64,000 nucleotides of DNA, from the NCBI GenBank assembly GCA_016704655.1, contig JADIZR010000012.1:107339-171338 (forward strand). The letters run 5' to 3'. Below the pieces are notes generated by a model, which had not been told where the DNA came from, did no database searches, and was given only the letters and a program-made list of their open reading frames with translations. Made by a program: the position numbers and the translations under genes. Positions 18,356 through 26,430 of this stretch are shown in pieces. The stretch is from Pseudomonadota bacterium (GTDB taxonomy: Bacteria > Pseudomonadota > Gammaproteobacteria > Steroidobacterales > Steroidobacteraceae). Within the stretch, counting starts at the first letter, position 1, and each line of letters starts with the position of its first letter.

Positions 18356-19162
18356 ATGAACTCCACCGAGGCCGCAGTGCCCACCGCGGATGCGGCGACC
18401 CGCGTCGTTGCGTACGAACAGCCGCTGAACGAGCGGATGCGCAACTTCCTGCGCCTCGATTTCCTGTACCAGCAGGCCGTGCACCATCACACCCTGCCCG
18501 ATCCCTGGTCGACGCGGGCCGCGGTCAGCTCGCTGCTCGAGATCCTCGCAATCACCCAGCGCGGCGACATCCGCAGCGAGGTGCTGAAGGAACTCGAGCG
18601 GCAGATGCACCATTTGTCGGCCTTCAGCTCGCGGCCGGGTGTCGACTCGGCGCGGCTCAAGCTGCTGCTGCCGCAACTGCACCGGATGCGCGAGGAGCTC
18701 AGCTCGGTCGGCGCGCTCTTCATGCAGAAGCTGCGCGACTCCGAGTTCCTCAACGCGATCAAGCATCGCAGCGCGATTCCCGGCGGCACCTGCGAATTCG
18801 ACCTGCCCGACTACACCCACTGGCTCAACCAGCCGGACGAAATCCGCGGCGCGGACTTCGCGAACTGGCTGGCAGTGATCCGCCCGCTCGGCGACTCGAT
18901 CTCCGAGCTGCTCTGGATGACGCGCGAACAAGGCAAGACGCGTCGCGAAGTCGCAACCAACGGCGTGTATCACCTGACGCTGGAGCGCGACGTGCCCGTG
19001 CAGCTGATCCGCATCCTGTTGCCACGGGGCACCGACATCTACCCGGAGATCAGCGGCAGCCACTACCGCGTCAGCATCCGCTTCCTCTCCTGGCAGGATG
19101 CGGCCACGAACCCCGTGCAGATGACGGGCGATGTTCCGTTCATGCTCGCGCTCTGCACCTGA
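18356..19162 (+). CDS. zapD: Cell division protein ZapD
   Basis: 268-residue cytoplasmic protein that binds the FtsZ C-terminal tail and bundles protofilaments. The start region (YEQPLNERMRNFLRLDFLY) is highly characteristic of the YacF/ZapD family, as is the C-terminal beta-domain ending in YRVSIRFL. It begins 6 bp after coaE. Its target FtsZ is also encoded in this window. Confidence 0.95.
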   Translation: MNSTEAAVPTADAATRVVAYEQPLNERMRNFLRLDFLYQQAVHHHTLPDPWSTRAAVSSLLEILAITQRGDIRSEVLKELERQMHHLSAFSSRPGVDSARLKLLLPQLHRMREELSSVGALFMQKLRDSEFLNAIKHRSAIPGGTCEFDLPDYTHWLNQPDEIRGADFANWLAVIRPLGDSISELLWMTREQGKTRREVATNGVYHLTLERDVPVQLIRILLPRGTDIYPEISGSHYRVSIRFLSWQDAATNPVQMTGDVPFMLALCT

Positions 19163-19192
19163 CCTCGGGCCCACAGGCGCGAGCAGGCCGAC

Positions 19193-19396
19193 ATGCCGAG
19201 GTTTCCGTGTCCCACGTGCCAGCGCCCGGTGGAATGGTCCGACGCAGCGCTTTGGCGCCCGTTCTGCAGCGAGAGGTGCCGGTTGATCGACCTCGGCGCG
19301 TGGATGACTGAAAAGCACGCGATCCCCGGCGAGGAGATCTCACCGGATGGCGTCCAGCCGCCACAGGACGAATCCGACGATCCCCCGCGACACTGA
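19193..19396 (+). CDS. yacG: DNA gyrase inhibitor YacG, zinc-binding
   Basis: 67 residues with the C-x2-C-x15-C-x3-C zinc-finger pattern (CPTC...CSERC) and RLIDLGAW after it, both hallmarks of YacG. It inhibits gyrase by binding GyrB in E. coli. The acidic, proline-rich tail is typical. It lies 30 bp downstream of zapD. Confidence 0.93.
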   Translation: MPRFPCPTCQRPVEWSDAALWRPFCSERCRLIDLGAWMTEKHAIPGEEISPDGVQPPQDESDDPPRH

Positions 19397-19414
19397 AGAA
19401 GCGCTGCGAATCCC

Positions 19415-20074
19415 ATGGATCCCGACTTCTGGCATCGACGCTGGCAGGCCCGTCAGATCGGATTTCATCAGTCCGCTCCGCATCCGTTCCTCGAACGCTG
19501 CTGGCCGTCGCTCAATGTGGCAACGGGTGCTCGCGTCTACGTGCCGCTCTGCGGCAAGAGCCTCGACATGGTCTGGTTGTCGGTACGGGGCTACCGCGTC
19601 GTCGGCTCCGAACTGAGTTCGCTCGCGGTCGAGGAGTTCTTCGGCGAGCAGCAACGGACCGATGTGCAGATCGAACCGCATGGCCTGTTCCACTGGCATC
19701 GATCCGGCGCGTTCGAGATTTTCGCGGGTGATGCGCTGCAACTGACACCCGAACTGCTCGGCCCGGTGCAGGCCGCTTACGATCGAGCCGCGCTCGTTGC
19801 GTTGCCGCCCTCGATGCGCGAGCGCTACGCTCGGCACTTCGCCACGTTGATGCCGGCGGGCAGCCGCACGCTGCTGGTTGCGTTCGAATACGAACAGGCG
19901 ATCAAGGACGGCCCGCCCTTCTCCGTCGAACCCGACGAGGTGCAGAGGTTGTACGGTGATTTCTTCCGGGTCGAGGAACTGGAACGTGTCGACATCATCG
20001 GTGAAAGCCCGAAGTTCGCCGCGACCGGCCTCGACGCGTTGCACGAAGTGGCCTATTCACTGACCAGGCGCTGA
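19415..20074 (+). CDS. tpm: Thiopurine S-methyltransferase family protein
   Basis: 219-residue SAM-dependent methyltransferase. Family features include FWHRRWQARQIGFHQ near the start and VYVPLCGKSLDMVWL (SAM-binding) around residues 41-55. Bacterial members methylate thiopurines and selenium or tellurium oxyanions; the native substrate here is unknown. It ends the coaE-to-tpm plus-strand run and is convergent with mutT across a 361-bp gap that holds the twin palindromes. Confidence 0.92.
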   Translation: MDPDFWHRRWQARQIGFHQSAPHPFLERCWPSLNVATGARVYVPLCGKSLDMVWLSVRGYRVVGSELSSLAVEEFFGEQQRTDVQIEPHGLFHWHRSGAFEIFAGDALQLTPELLGPVQAAYDRAALVALPPSMRERYARHFATLMPAGSRTLLVAFEYEQAIKDGPPFSVEPDEVQRLYGDFFRVEELERVDIIGESPKFAATGLDALHEVAYSLTRR

Positions 20075-20094
20075 AGTGCTAGTTGCAGGCGATT

Positions 20095-20156
20095 GATCCG
20101 GGACCTTTCCCCGAGCTTGGAAAGGCAGACACGCGCTCGGGGAAAGGTCCCGGATC
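20095..20156. repeat. Palindromic element copy 1 (22-bp stem, 18-nt loop)
   Basis: Arms 20095-20116 and 20135-20156 are perfectly complementary over 22 bp. The 18-nt loop TTGGAAAGGCAGACACGC is the reverse complement of the loop in copy 2. The inner stem CCCGAGC/GCTCGGG is shared, while the outer stem differs from copy 2 yet stays fully paired. Confidence 0.9.
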
Positions 20157-20356
20157 GGCCGCTTGCGATACGGCGCATGTAGCCTGATGCGACGGGGGAG
20201 CCGACTCAGCGAGAAGTGCCCGAGATCGATGGCGGCGTTCGCAGCGACGTTCGGAGCACTACCGCTGGAAGCTGCGTTCCGATGCACTCAACGCTGCATG
20301 CGCCGTGCGACCTTTTCCGCTCCAGCGGAAAAGTCGTTCAGGCGCCGCCTCGGCAG

Positions 20357-20428
20357 CGGTCGATCCAGTCGTTCTTCCCGAGCGCGTGTCTGCCTTTCCA
20401 AGCTCGGGGAGAACGACTGGATCGACCG
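20357..20428. repeat. Palindromic element copy 2 (27-bp stem, 18-nt loop), inverted
   Basis: Arms 20357-20383 and 20402-20428 pair over 27 bp with a single G-T wobble. The loop 20384-20401 is the exact reverse complement of copy 1's loop, so the element lies in opposite orientation 200 bp away. Confidence 0.9.
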
Positions 20429-20435
20429 CCCGCAG

Positions 20436-20864
20436 TTAGCGCGTGCCTGATTTTCCGCTCGGCGGATAGGAAACCGGATGGCGCGCTAGCGCCGCCACGA
20501 TCGGCGCATCCGCCTCGAGAATGTCGTGCTCGCGCAGTCGCGACGGCTCGACCCACTCGAGCGACTGCGCATCGAGCCCCCGTGGCTTACCCAACCAGTC
20601 CTTGATCATCCACACGTCCAGCCAGATCGTCCGTCCCGGATAGACGGCGGCGTAGTACATCAGGCGTTCGGCATCCCCCGCCTCGATGCCGATTTCTTCC
20701 CGCAATTCCCTGACGATCGCAGCGTGCGCCGTTTCATCGCCAGCCACCTTGCCGCCGGGGAACTCCCAGCGTCCGGCGAGCGACTTGCCGGTCGGCCGCT
20801 GCGCGATGAGCACGCGGCCACCGGCATCGAACACCAGTCCGGCGACGACCCACAGTTCCTGCAT
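20436..20864 (-). CDS. mutT: 8-oxo-dGTP diphosphatase MutT (Nudix hydrolase)
   Basis: 142 residues with a complete Nudix box (GX5EX7REUXEEXGU) seen as GKVAGDE...RELREEIGI at about residues 38-60. MutT removes oxidised dGTP from the nucleotide pool. Its place directly downstream of secA matches the classic secA-mutT order. The gap to secA is 48 bp. Confidence 0.92.
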   Translation of the reverse strand: MQELWVVAGLVFDAGGRVLIAQRPTGKSLAGRWEFPGGKVAGDETAHAAIVRELREEIGIEAGDAERLMYYAAVYPGRTIWLDVWMIKDWLGKPRGLDAQSLEWVEPSRLREHDILEADAPIVAALARHPVSYPPSGKSGTR

Positions 20865-20912
20865 CGGTGGCCCTGGCCTGGTCGCGACGAAGAAGGCACC
20901 CGGCGCTGGGGG

Positions 20913-23717
20913 TCAGATCTGCCCGTGGCAGTGCTTGTATTTCTTGCCGGAGCCGCACGGGCAGGGCTCATTGCGCCCTACCTTGCGCCCCTCGCGCACG
21001 ACAGTTTCGCCGCTCGGCGACGCCGGTCCGGCCGCACGCGCTTCGCCCCCGCCGAACCCGCGGGCGAACCCGGCACCGGCCGCAGGCCCGCCGCCCATGC
21101 CACTGCCTGCCGCCGCCGCGCCTTCCGCGGCGCTATCGCTGGCGATGACGGACTGCGGCGACACGTGCTGGGTCTGCAGCTGGCGCGCCATCTGCCGTTC
21201 GCGCTCCCGCTCCTGCTCCTCGATCTCCGCTTCCGTCCGCACCTGCAGGCGCGACAGCAGCGAAACCGTGTCGTGCTTGATGCGGTCGAGCAGCGCGCCG
21301 AAGAGTTCGAACGCCTCGCGCTTGTACTCCTGCTTGGGGTTCTTCTGCGCGTAGGCGCGCAGGTGGATACCTTGCCGCAGGTAATCCATCGCCGCGAGAT
21401 GATCGCGCCAGTGACGATCGAGTTCCTGCAGCATCACGGCCTTCTCGAGATGGCGCATGACCGGTGCGCCCACGGCAGCGACCTTGGCTTCGTACGCGTC
21501 CTCGACGGCCTTCACGACGCGGTCGCGCAAGCCTGCTTCGGCGATCTCGTGATCGGCCGTAAGCCAGGCCTTCGGGTCGATCGAGGTGATGAAGTCGCGT
21601 TCGATCGCGTCCTTGAGGTCGTCGAGTTTCCACTCCTCCTCGGGGCTCTCGCGCGGCACGAACTGGTCGATCAGGTTGTTGACCACCTCGGCACGAATGC
21701 CCGTGACGGAATCGGAGATGTCTTCCGCCGCCATGATCTCGGTGCGCTGCTGGTAGATGACTTTGCGCTGGTCGTTGGCGACGTCGTCGTACTCGAGCAG
21801 GTTCTTGCGCAGGTCGAAGTTGTAGGCTTCCACCTTGCGTTGCGCACGCTCGATCTGGCGCGACAGCATCTTGCTCTCGATGACCTCGCCTTCCTTCATG
21901 CCGGCCGTGGTCAGCCAGCGCTTGGTGCGATCGGGGTCGCCGAAGATGCGCATCAGGCTGTCTTCGAGCGACAGGTAGAACCGGCTCGAGCCCGGGTCGC
22001 CCTGGCGGCCCGACCGCCCGCGCAACTGGTTGTCGATGCGGCGCGATTCGTGGCGCTCGGTGCCGACGATGTGTAGTCCGCCCGACGCGATCACCTGCTC
22101 GTGCCGGCGCTTCCAGTCTTCCTCGATCGCGGCGCGCGCGGCAGCGTCCGTCGCGTCGATCTCCAGCAACTCCGTCTTGAGACTGCCGCCGAGCACGATG
22201 TCCGTGCCGCGGCCGGCCATGTTGGTGGCGATCGTCACGGTGCCGGGACGTCCGGCCTGCGCCACGATGATCGCTTCGCGGTCGTGCTGCTTCGCGTTCA
22301 GCACGTTGTGATCGATGCCCTTCTGCTTCAGCAGGCCTGAGAGCAGCTCCGAGGTTTCGACCGAGGTGGTGCCGACGAGAGCCGGCTGGCCGCGCTTAAC
22401 GCATTCGCGGATGTCCTCGATGATCGCTTCGTACTTGTCCTTCTGCGTCAGGTAGACGAGGTCCGCCGCGTCATCGCGGATCATCTCACGGTGGGTCGGG
22501 ATCACGACCACTTCGAGGCCGTAGATCTGCTGGAACTCGAAGGCCTCTGTGTCGGCCGTGCCGGTCATGCCTGACAGCTTGCCGTACATGCGGAAGAAGT
22601 TCTGGAACGTGATCGAGGCAACCGTCTGGTTCTCCTCGCGGACGTGCACGCCCTCCTTCGCCTCGACCGACTGGTGCAGGCCATCCGACCAGCGGCGACC
22701 CGGCATCGTGCGCCCCGTGAACTCGTCGACGATGATGACTTCGCCGTTGCGGACGATGTACTCGACGTCCTTGCGGTACAGCGCGTGCGCGCGCAACGCG
22801 GCGTTCAGGTGATGCATCAGCCGGATGTTGGCCGGGTCGTACAGGCTCTGGCCTTCCTGCAGCAAACCAGCCCGCAGGAACAGGTCTTCCACGTGCTCAT
22901 GGCCCTGATCGGAGAGATGCACCTGCTTCGACTTTTCGTCGGCCCAGTAGTCGCCCTCGCCTTCCTCCGACTCCTGCTTCGCGAGACGCGGCACCAGCTC
23001 GTTGATCTTCAGGTAGAGCTCGGTGCTCTCCTCGGCGGGGCCCGAGATGATCAGCGGCGTGCGCGCTTCGTCGATGAGGATCGAGTCCACCTCGTCGACC
23101 ACCGCGAACGCGAGCTCGCGCTGCATGCGGTCTTCGATGCGGAACGCGAGGTTGTCGCGCAGGTAGTCGAAACCGAATTCGTTGTTGGTGCCGTACGTGA
23201 TATCGGAGCCGTAGGCGGCGCGCTTCTCGTCGGGCATCAAGCCGGCCTTGACCACGCCGACGCTCATGCCGAGGAAGTTGTAGATCGGCGCCATCCAGTC
23301 GGCGTCGCGCTGCGCGAGGTATTCGTTGACCGTGACGATGTGCGCGCCCTTGCCGGGCAACGCGTTGAGGTACGCGGGCAGGGTCGCAACCAGCGTCTTG
23401 CCTTCGCCGGTGCGCATTTCGGCGATCTTGCCGTTGTTCAGCACCATGCCGCCGATCAGCTGCACGTCGAAGTGGCGCAGTCCGAGGGTGCGGCGCGAGG
23501 CCTCGCGGACGACCGCGAACGCTTCGGGCAGAAGGTCGTCGAGGGTCTTGCCGACCGCAAGCTGCTCGCGGAACTGGACCGTCCTGGCGGCGAGTTCGGC
23601 GTCGGAAAGGGCCTGCAGGGCTGGCTCGAACGCGTTGATCTTCCTGACGAGGCCGTTGTACTGACTGACGAGCCGCTGGTTGCGGCTGCCGAAAATGCGG
23701 GTGAGCCAATTAGCCAC
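20913..23717 (-). CDS. secA: Preprotein translocase ATPase SecA
   Basis: 934-residue motor of the Sec pathway at the inner membrane. Walker A is MRTGEGKT, the DEAD-type box DEVD follows, and the preprotein-crosslinking, scaffold and wing domains are all in one intact frame. The C-terminus keeps the zinc SecB-binding motif (CPCGSGKKYKHCH). Family members begin at the residues seen here as ANWLTRIFGSRNQR, so I place the start at GTG 23717; a TTG at 23744 in the same frame is an alternative, and neither has a strong ribosome site. Confidence 0.95.
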   Translation of the reverse strand: MANWLTRIFGSRNQRLVSQYNGLVRKINAFEPALQALSDAELAARTVQFREQLAVGKTLDDLLPEAFAVVREASRRTLGLRHFDVQLIGGMVLNNGKIAEMRTGEGKTLVATLPAYLNALPGKGAHIVTVNEYLAQRDADWMAPIYNFLGMSVGVVKAGLMPDEKRAAYGSDITYGTNNEFGFDYLRDNLAFRIEDRMQRELAFAVVDEVDSILIDEARTPLIISGPAEESTELYLKINELVPRLAKQESEEGEGDYWADEKSKQVHLSDQGHEHVEDLFLRAGLLQEGQSLYDPANIRLMHHLNAALRAHALYRKDVEYIVRNGEVIIVDEFTGRTMPGRRWSDGLHQSVEAKEGVHVREENQTVASITFQNFFRMYGKLSGMTGTADTEAFEFQQIYGLEVVVIPTHREMIRDDAADLVYLTQKDKYEAIIEDIRECVKRGQPALVGTTSVETSELLSGLLKQKGIDHNVLNAKQHDREAIIVAQAGRPGTVTIATNMAGRGTDIVLGGSLKTELLEIDATDAAARAAIEEDWKRRHEQVIASGGLHIVGTERHESRRIDNQLRGRSGRQGDPGSSRFYLSLEDSLMRIFGDPDRTKRWLTTAGMKEGEVIESKMLSRQIERAQRKVEAYNFDLRKNLLEYDDVANDQRKVIYQQRTEIMAAEDISDSVTGIRAEVVNNLIDQFVPRESPEEEWKLDDLKDAIERDFITSIDPKAWLTADHEIAEAGLRDRVVKAVEDAYEAKVAAVGAPVMRHLEKAVMLQELDRHWRDHLAAMDYLRQGIHLRAYAQKNPKQEYKREAFELFGALLDRIKHDTVSLLSRLQVRTEAEIEEQERERERQMARQLQTQHVSPQSVIASDSAAEGAAAAGSGMGGGPAAGAGFARGFGGGEARAAGPASPSGETVVREGRKVGRNEPCPCGSGKKYKHCHGQI

Positions 23718-23801
23718 TGGGGTTCCGGGCGCTGAGCGTTGCAAATAAAGGCGGAAATTCTACAGCACTGCCGTAGGTAAGGCGGCGCTCCGTAGAAACA
23801 A

Positions 23802-23850
23802 GGGGTTAGGGGTTAGGGGTTAGGGGATAGGGGTTAGGGGTTAGGGGTTA
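23802..23850 (+). repeat. (GGGGTTA)7 heptamer array upstream of secA
   Basis: Seven contiguous 7-bp units: three GGGGTTA, one GGGGATA, three GGGGTTA, then the boundary GTCGGA. An inverted partner lies at 23950-23976. The G4 tracts could form a quadruplex on this strand. Confidence 0.95.
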
Positions 23851-23949
23851 GTCGGAAAAGCGCAGCGCTGCGATTGAACTGCGCAGAGACCTGAGGGCTT
23901 CGGCGGCCGTTGGGCCGAGCGGACTTTGGAGAATGCAAGTGGGGTTGGG

Positions 23950-23976
23950 TTCCGACTAACCCCTAACCCCTATCCC
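23950..23976 (-). repeat. Inverted partner of the GGGGTTA array
   Basis: TCCGAC followed by TAACCCC units (last one TATCCCC) is the exact reverse complement of the distal 27 bp of the array at 23802-23856, including its GTCGGA boundary. It ends 4 bp before the LytM gene stop. A transcript through both would form a 27-bp stem around a 90-nt loop. Confidence 0.93.
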
Positions 23977-23980
23977 CTTC

Positions 23981-24886
23981 TCAGGGCGCGTCGAGGTACT
24001 TCATCGGGTTGAGGACGTTCCCGTCACGCAGCACCTCGAAGTGCACGTGAGTGCCCGTGGAGCGGCCCGTGCTGCCGATGACGGCGATAGCGTCGTTCTT
24101 CTGCACCGACCGGCCAACCGGCACGAGGTTGCGAGAGTTGTGCCCGTAGCGCGTCACGTAGCCGGTCGGGTGAGTGATCTCGACGACGTTGCCGTAACCC
24201 TGCTTCCAGCCGGAATACGTCACGACGCCGGGACCGACGGCGATGACGCGCGAGCCCGTAGGCCCTGCGAAGTCGACCCCGGCATGGAACGCGCCGCGAC
24301 CCGTGAAAGGATCGCTGCGATGGCCGAAATGCGAGGAAATCCAGCCGCCGATCAGCGGCAGCCCGCCCGGCATGATGCGCTGGCCGAGTTCACGCGATGC
24401 CATGACCATCTCGAGCGCCCCTAATTGCTGCGCGCGGTCGTTAATCTGTTCTTCGAGGGTGTCGAGCACTGCCGTGAGTTCGGGCACCTGCACGGAGCCC
24501 CCCTGCGCCTCCTGTCCCTCGGGCCCGCCAGCGGGAGGCGGCTTGGCAAAATCGAATTCACCACGGTCGAGCCCGGCCAGGTCCGTCAGTCGGCGACCCA
24601 GGGCGTCGAGGCGGATCAACTGGGCGTTCAGCGAACCGATGCGTGCTGCCAGGGCGTCGACCTTGCCGTCGATCTGCCCGCGGGCCGCCTGCAGGTCGGT
24701 CTTCTGCTGGGCCATGGCGCGCGCATAGGCACGCTGCTCGGCATTGCCGCCGAGCAGGAAACGCCCGAGCGCCAGACCGGCGATGAAAATGCCGACAACG
24801 AGAACCGAGGCCAGCAGCAGGCGTGGCCCCGTGAGGTCGATCTGTGTGGTGCGGCCACTGGAGCCGGTAACGATCCGCAGGTTCAT
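23981..24886 (-). CDS. M23-family (LytM) metallopeptidase, membrane-anchored
   Basis: 301 residues: an N-terminal membrane helix (about 20-42), a coiled-coil region (about 50-90), then a LytM/peptidase M23 domain with zinc ligands in HAGVDFAGP and HVHFEV. All ligands appear present, so it may be an active peptidoglycan endopeptidase rather than a degenerate EnvC-like activator. The ATG at 24886 is preferred over an upstream frame extension because the next residues form the cytoplasmic start of the anchor. It lies upstream of secA on the same strand, in the slot where enterobacteria carry secM. Confidence 0.9.
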   Translation of the reverse strand: MNLRIVTGSSGRTTQIDLTGPRLLLASVLVVGIFIAGLALGRFLLGGNAEQRAYARAMAQQKTDLQAARGQIDGKVDALAARIGSLNAQLIRLDALGRRLTDLAGLDRGEFDFAKPPPAGGPEGQEAQGGSVQVPELTAVLDTLEEQINDRAQQLGALEMVMASRELGQRIMPGGLPLIGGWISSHFGHRSDPFTGRGAFHAGVDFAGPTGSRVIAVGPGVVTYSGWKQGYGNVVEITHPTGYVTRYGHNSRNLVPVGRSVQKNDAIAVIGSTGRSTGTHVHFEVLRDGNVLNPMKYLDAP

Positions 24887-25045
24887 GCAGCGCCAGCTCC
24901 CGGGGGTGCGTCGATGGCGAAAAGGGACACGATCGCCGCGCCAGCCAGCGGGCATCGTTGCGTCGTGTCACGGAATCGCGAGACTATGCCCCGACAAGCC
25001 TCCACTTGGCAATCAAATCGACTGTTTGCATAGTTTAAATTAACA

Positions 25046-25339
25046 ATGACTGATCGCCTGAAACCGCTGTTCGGGGGGCTTGCGCCGGGCCTGGTCGCCC
25101 TCGAGAAAAAAGCCGCGGCGGCACAGTCGTTGTCCGACAGGGTCCGCCGGGAGCTGACGGAAGCCTTGCGCCCACACCTGGTTGCGGCGACCCGTCGTGG
25201 CGACGACCTGGTGGTCATCATGGATTCGGCGGCCTGGACGCCACGCGTGCGCTACGGCGCGCAGTCACTCAAGGAACGGCTGCAAGCGGGCGGCGAACCG
25301 CCCATCGGCAAGGTGCTGGTGAAGGTCAGGGGGAAGTGA
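25046..25339 (+). CDS. DciA-like (DUF721) helicase-loader protein
   Basis: 97-residue protein of the DUF721 family. The beta-strand core (DDLVVIMDSAAWTPRVRYGAQSLKERL) is characteristic. DciA is the ancestral loader or partner of the replicative helicase DnaB in bacteria that lack DnaC. Gammaproteobacterial dciA genes often sit between lpxC and secA as here. It is divergent from the LytM gene and convergent with lpxC; its stop TGA lies inside the first heptamer of a repeat array. Confidence 0.82.
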   Translation: MTDRLKPLFGGLAPGLVALEKKAAAAQSLSDRVRRELTEALRPHLVAATRRGDDLVVIMDSAAWTPRVRYGAQSLKERLQAGGEPPIGKVLVKVRGK

Positions 25340-25363
25340 TTAGTGATTAGTGAATAGTGAATA
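25336..25363 (+). repeat. (GTGATTA/GTGAATA)4 array at the dciA stop
   Basis: Four contiguous heptamers (two GTGATTA, two GTGAATA) followed by GTCAGA. The dciA stop codon is inside the first unit. Inverted partner at 25400-25428. Confidence 0.92.
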
Positions 25364-25399
25364 GTCAGAGCCGCTTGCGCGGCGCCTCCTGCGACCCCC

Positions 25400-25428
25400 T
25401 AATCACCCATTCACTAATCACTAATCAC
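25400..25428 (-). repeat. Inverted heptamer array at the lpxC stop
   Basis: TAATCAC at 25400, 25415 and 25422 with a CATTCAC variant between them: the reverse complement of the array at 25336. The lpxC stop TAG (25421-25423) lies inside it. Together the arrays form a bidirectional hairpin between convergent genes. Confidence 0.9.
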
Positions 25429-26350
25429 TTTCACTTCCAGCCGTAGCCGCGGCAGCGGCCACGTAGCTGATCGGCGCGTCCTGCAGCGTCTCGAACGTCA
25501 CTTCTTCCCACGCGCCTGCATCCGCAACCAGCGTGCGCAACAGGCGGTTGTTGAGTCCGTGGCCCGACTTGAAACCGCTGAACTCGCCGATCAGGCTGTG
25601 CCCGAGCAGGTAGAGATCGCCGATCGCATCGAGGATCTTGTGCTTCACGAACTCGTCTTCGTAGCGCAGGCCGTCCTCGTTCAGCACCCGGTAATCGTCG
25701 AGCACGATCGCGTTGTCGAGGTTGCCGCCGAGGGCCAGGTTCTGCGCGCGCATGTATTCGAGGTCGCGCATGAAACCGAACGTGCGGGCACGGCTGACTT
25801 CGCGCAGGAACGTGGTCGTCGAGAAGTCCATCGAGGCGACCTGTGACCGGCGCTTGAACACCGGATGGTCGAATTCGATTTCAAAATTAACTTTAAAGCC
25901 GTCGTAGGGATCGAAGCGCGCCCACTTGTCGCCGTCCTCGACCTTGACGCTCTTCTTGATGCGGACGAAGCGCTTCGCGGCGTTCTGTTCCTCGATTCCC
26001 GCCGACTGCAGCAGGAAGACGAACGGCCCCGCGCTGCCGTCCATGATCGGCACTTCGCTGGCGCTCAATTCGACGACGAGGTTGTCGATGCCGAGGCCCG
26101 CCAGCGCGGACATCAGGTGCTCGACGGTCGAGACCGTGCCACCGTCCGCCGTCAGGCTGGTGCCGAGCGTGGTCTGGCTGACGTTGCCGGCCGTGGCCGG
26201 AATGTCGATGAGCTGGTCGAGGTCGGTGCGGCGGAAGACGATGCCCGAATTGGCCGGGGCCGGACGCAGGACCATCAGCACCTTCTTGCCGGTGTGCAGG
26301 CCCACGCCCGTGGCGCGGATCGAATTCTTGAGCGTGCGTTGCTTCAGCAT
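25421..26350 (-). CDS. lpxC: UDP-3-O-acyl-N-acetylglucosamine deacetylase
   Basis: 309 residues. LpxC is the zinc deacetylase that commits UDP-GlcNAc to lipid A synthesis. The N-terminus MLKQRTLKNSIRATGVGLHTGKK is classic. Zinc ligands are visible in VEHLMSAL and in the LLGHSLIGEFSGFKSGH region (H-x3-D type site nearby). The frame is intact. A stretch with TAAAAT at 26382-26387 upstream is a candidate -10. Confidence 0.96.
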   Translation of the reverse strand: MLKQRTLKNSIRATGVGLHTGKKVLMVLRPAPANSGIVFRRTDLDQLIDIPATAGNVSQTTLGTSLTADGGTVSTVEHLMSALAGLGIDNLVVELSASEVPIMDGSAGPFVFLLQSAGIEEQNAAKRFVRIKKSVKVEDGDKWARFDPYDGFKVNFEIEFDHPVFKRRSQVASMDFSTTTFLREVSRARTFGFMRDLEYMRAQNLALGGNLDNAIVLDDYRVLNEDGLRYEDEFVKHKILDAIGDLYLLGHSLIGEFSGFKSGHGLNNRLLRTLVADAGAWEEVTFETLQDAPISYVAAAAATAGSESD

Positions 26351-26381
26351 GAGAGAAATTTGGCCGGAATCTTAGCCGGGC

Positions 26382-26387
26382 ATTTTA
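26382..26387 (-). promoter_or_regulatory. Candidate -10 element for lpxC
   Basis: TAAAAT on the minus strand, 32 bp before the lpxC ATG in a locally AT-rich gap of 80 bp. The -35 (TTAGGG, 18 bp upstream) is poor. Confidence 0.35.
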
Positions 26388-26430
26388 CCACAGGCACCAT
26401 AATAACCCTAAGCCCATGTTTCTCATGGAA

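Larger units (their letters stand above)
20075..20435. other. Convergent intergenic region with several palindromes
   Basis: 361 bp between the stops of tpm (plus) and mutT (minus). I see no credible gene. It contains two long hairpins sharing a conserved loop (20095-20156 and 20357-20428) and a smaller one (20313-20332, TTTTCCGCT/AGCGGAAAA with a 2-nt loop). Bidirectional termination is a likely function. Confidence 0.7.

Noticed and set aside
22644..23735. Long plus-strand open frame opposite secA
   Set aside because: It is the antisense of a highly conserved SecA frame and is rich in low-complexity residues.
23802..23976. CRISPR array
   Set aside because: Repeat units are 7 bp, contiguous and without unique spacers; no cas genes nearby.
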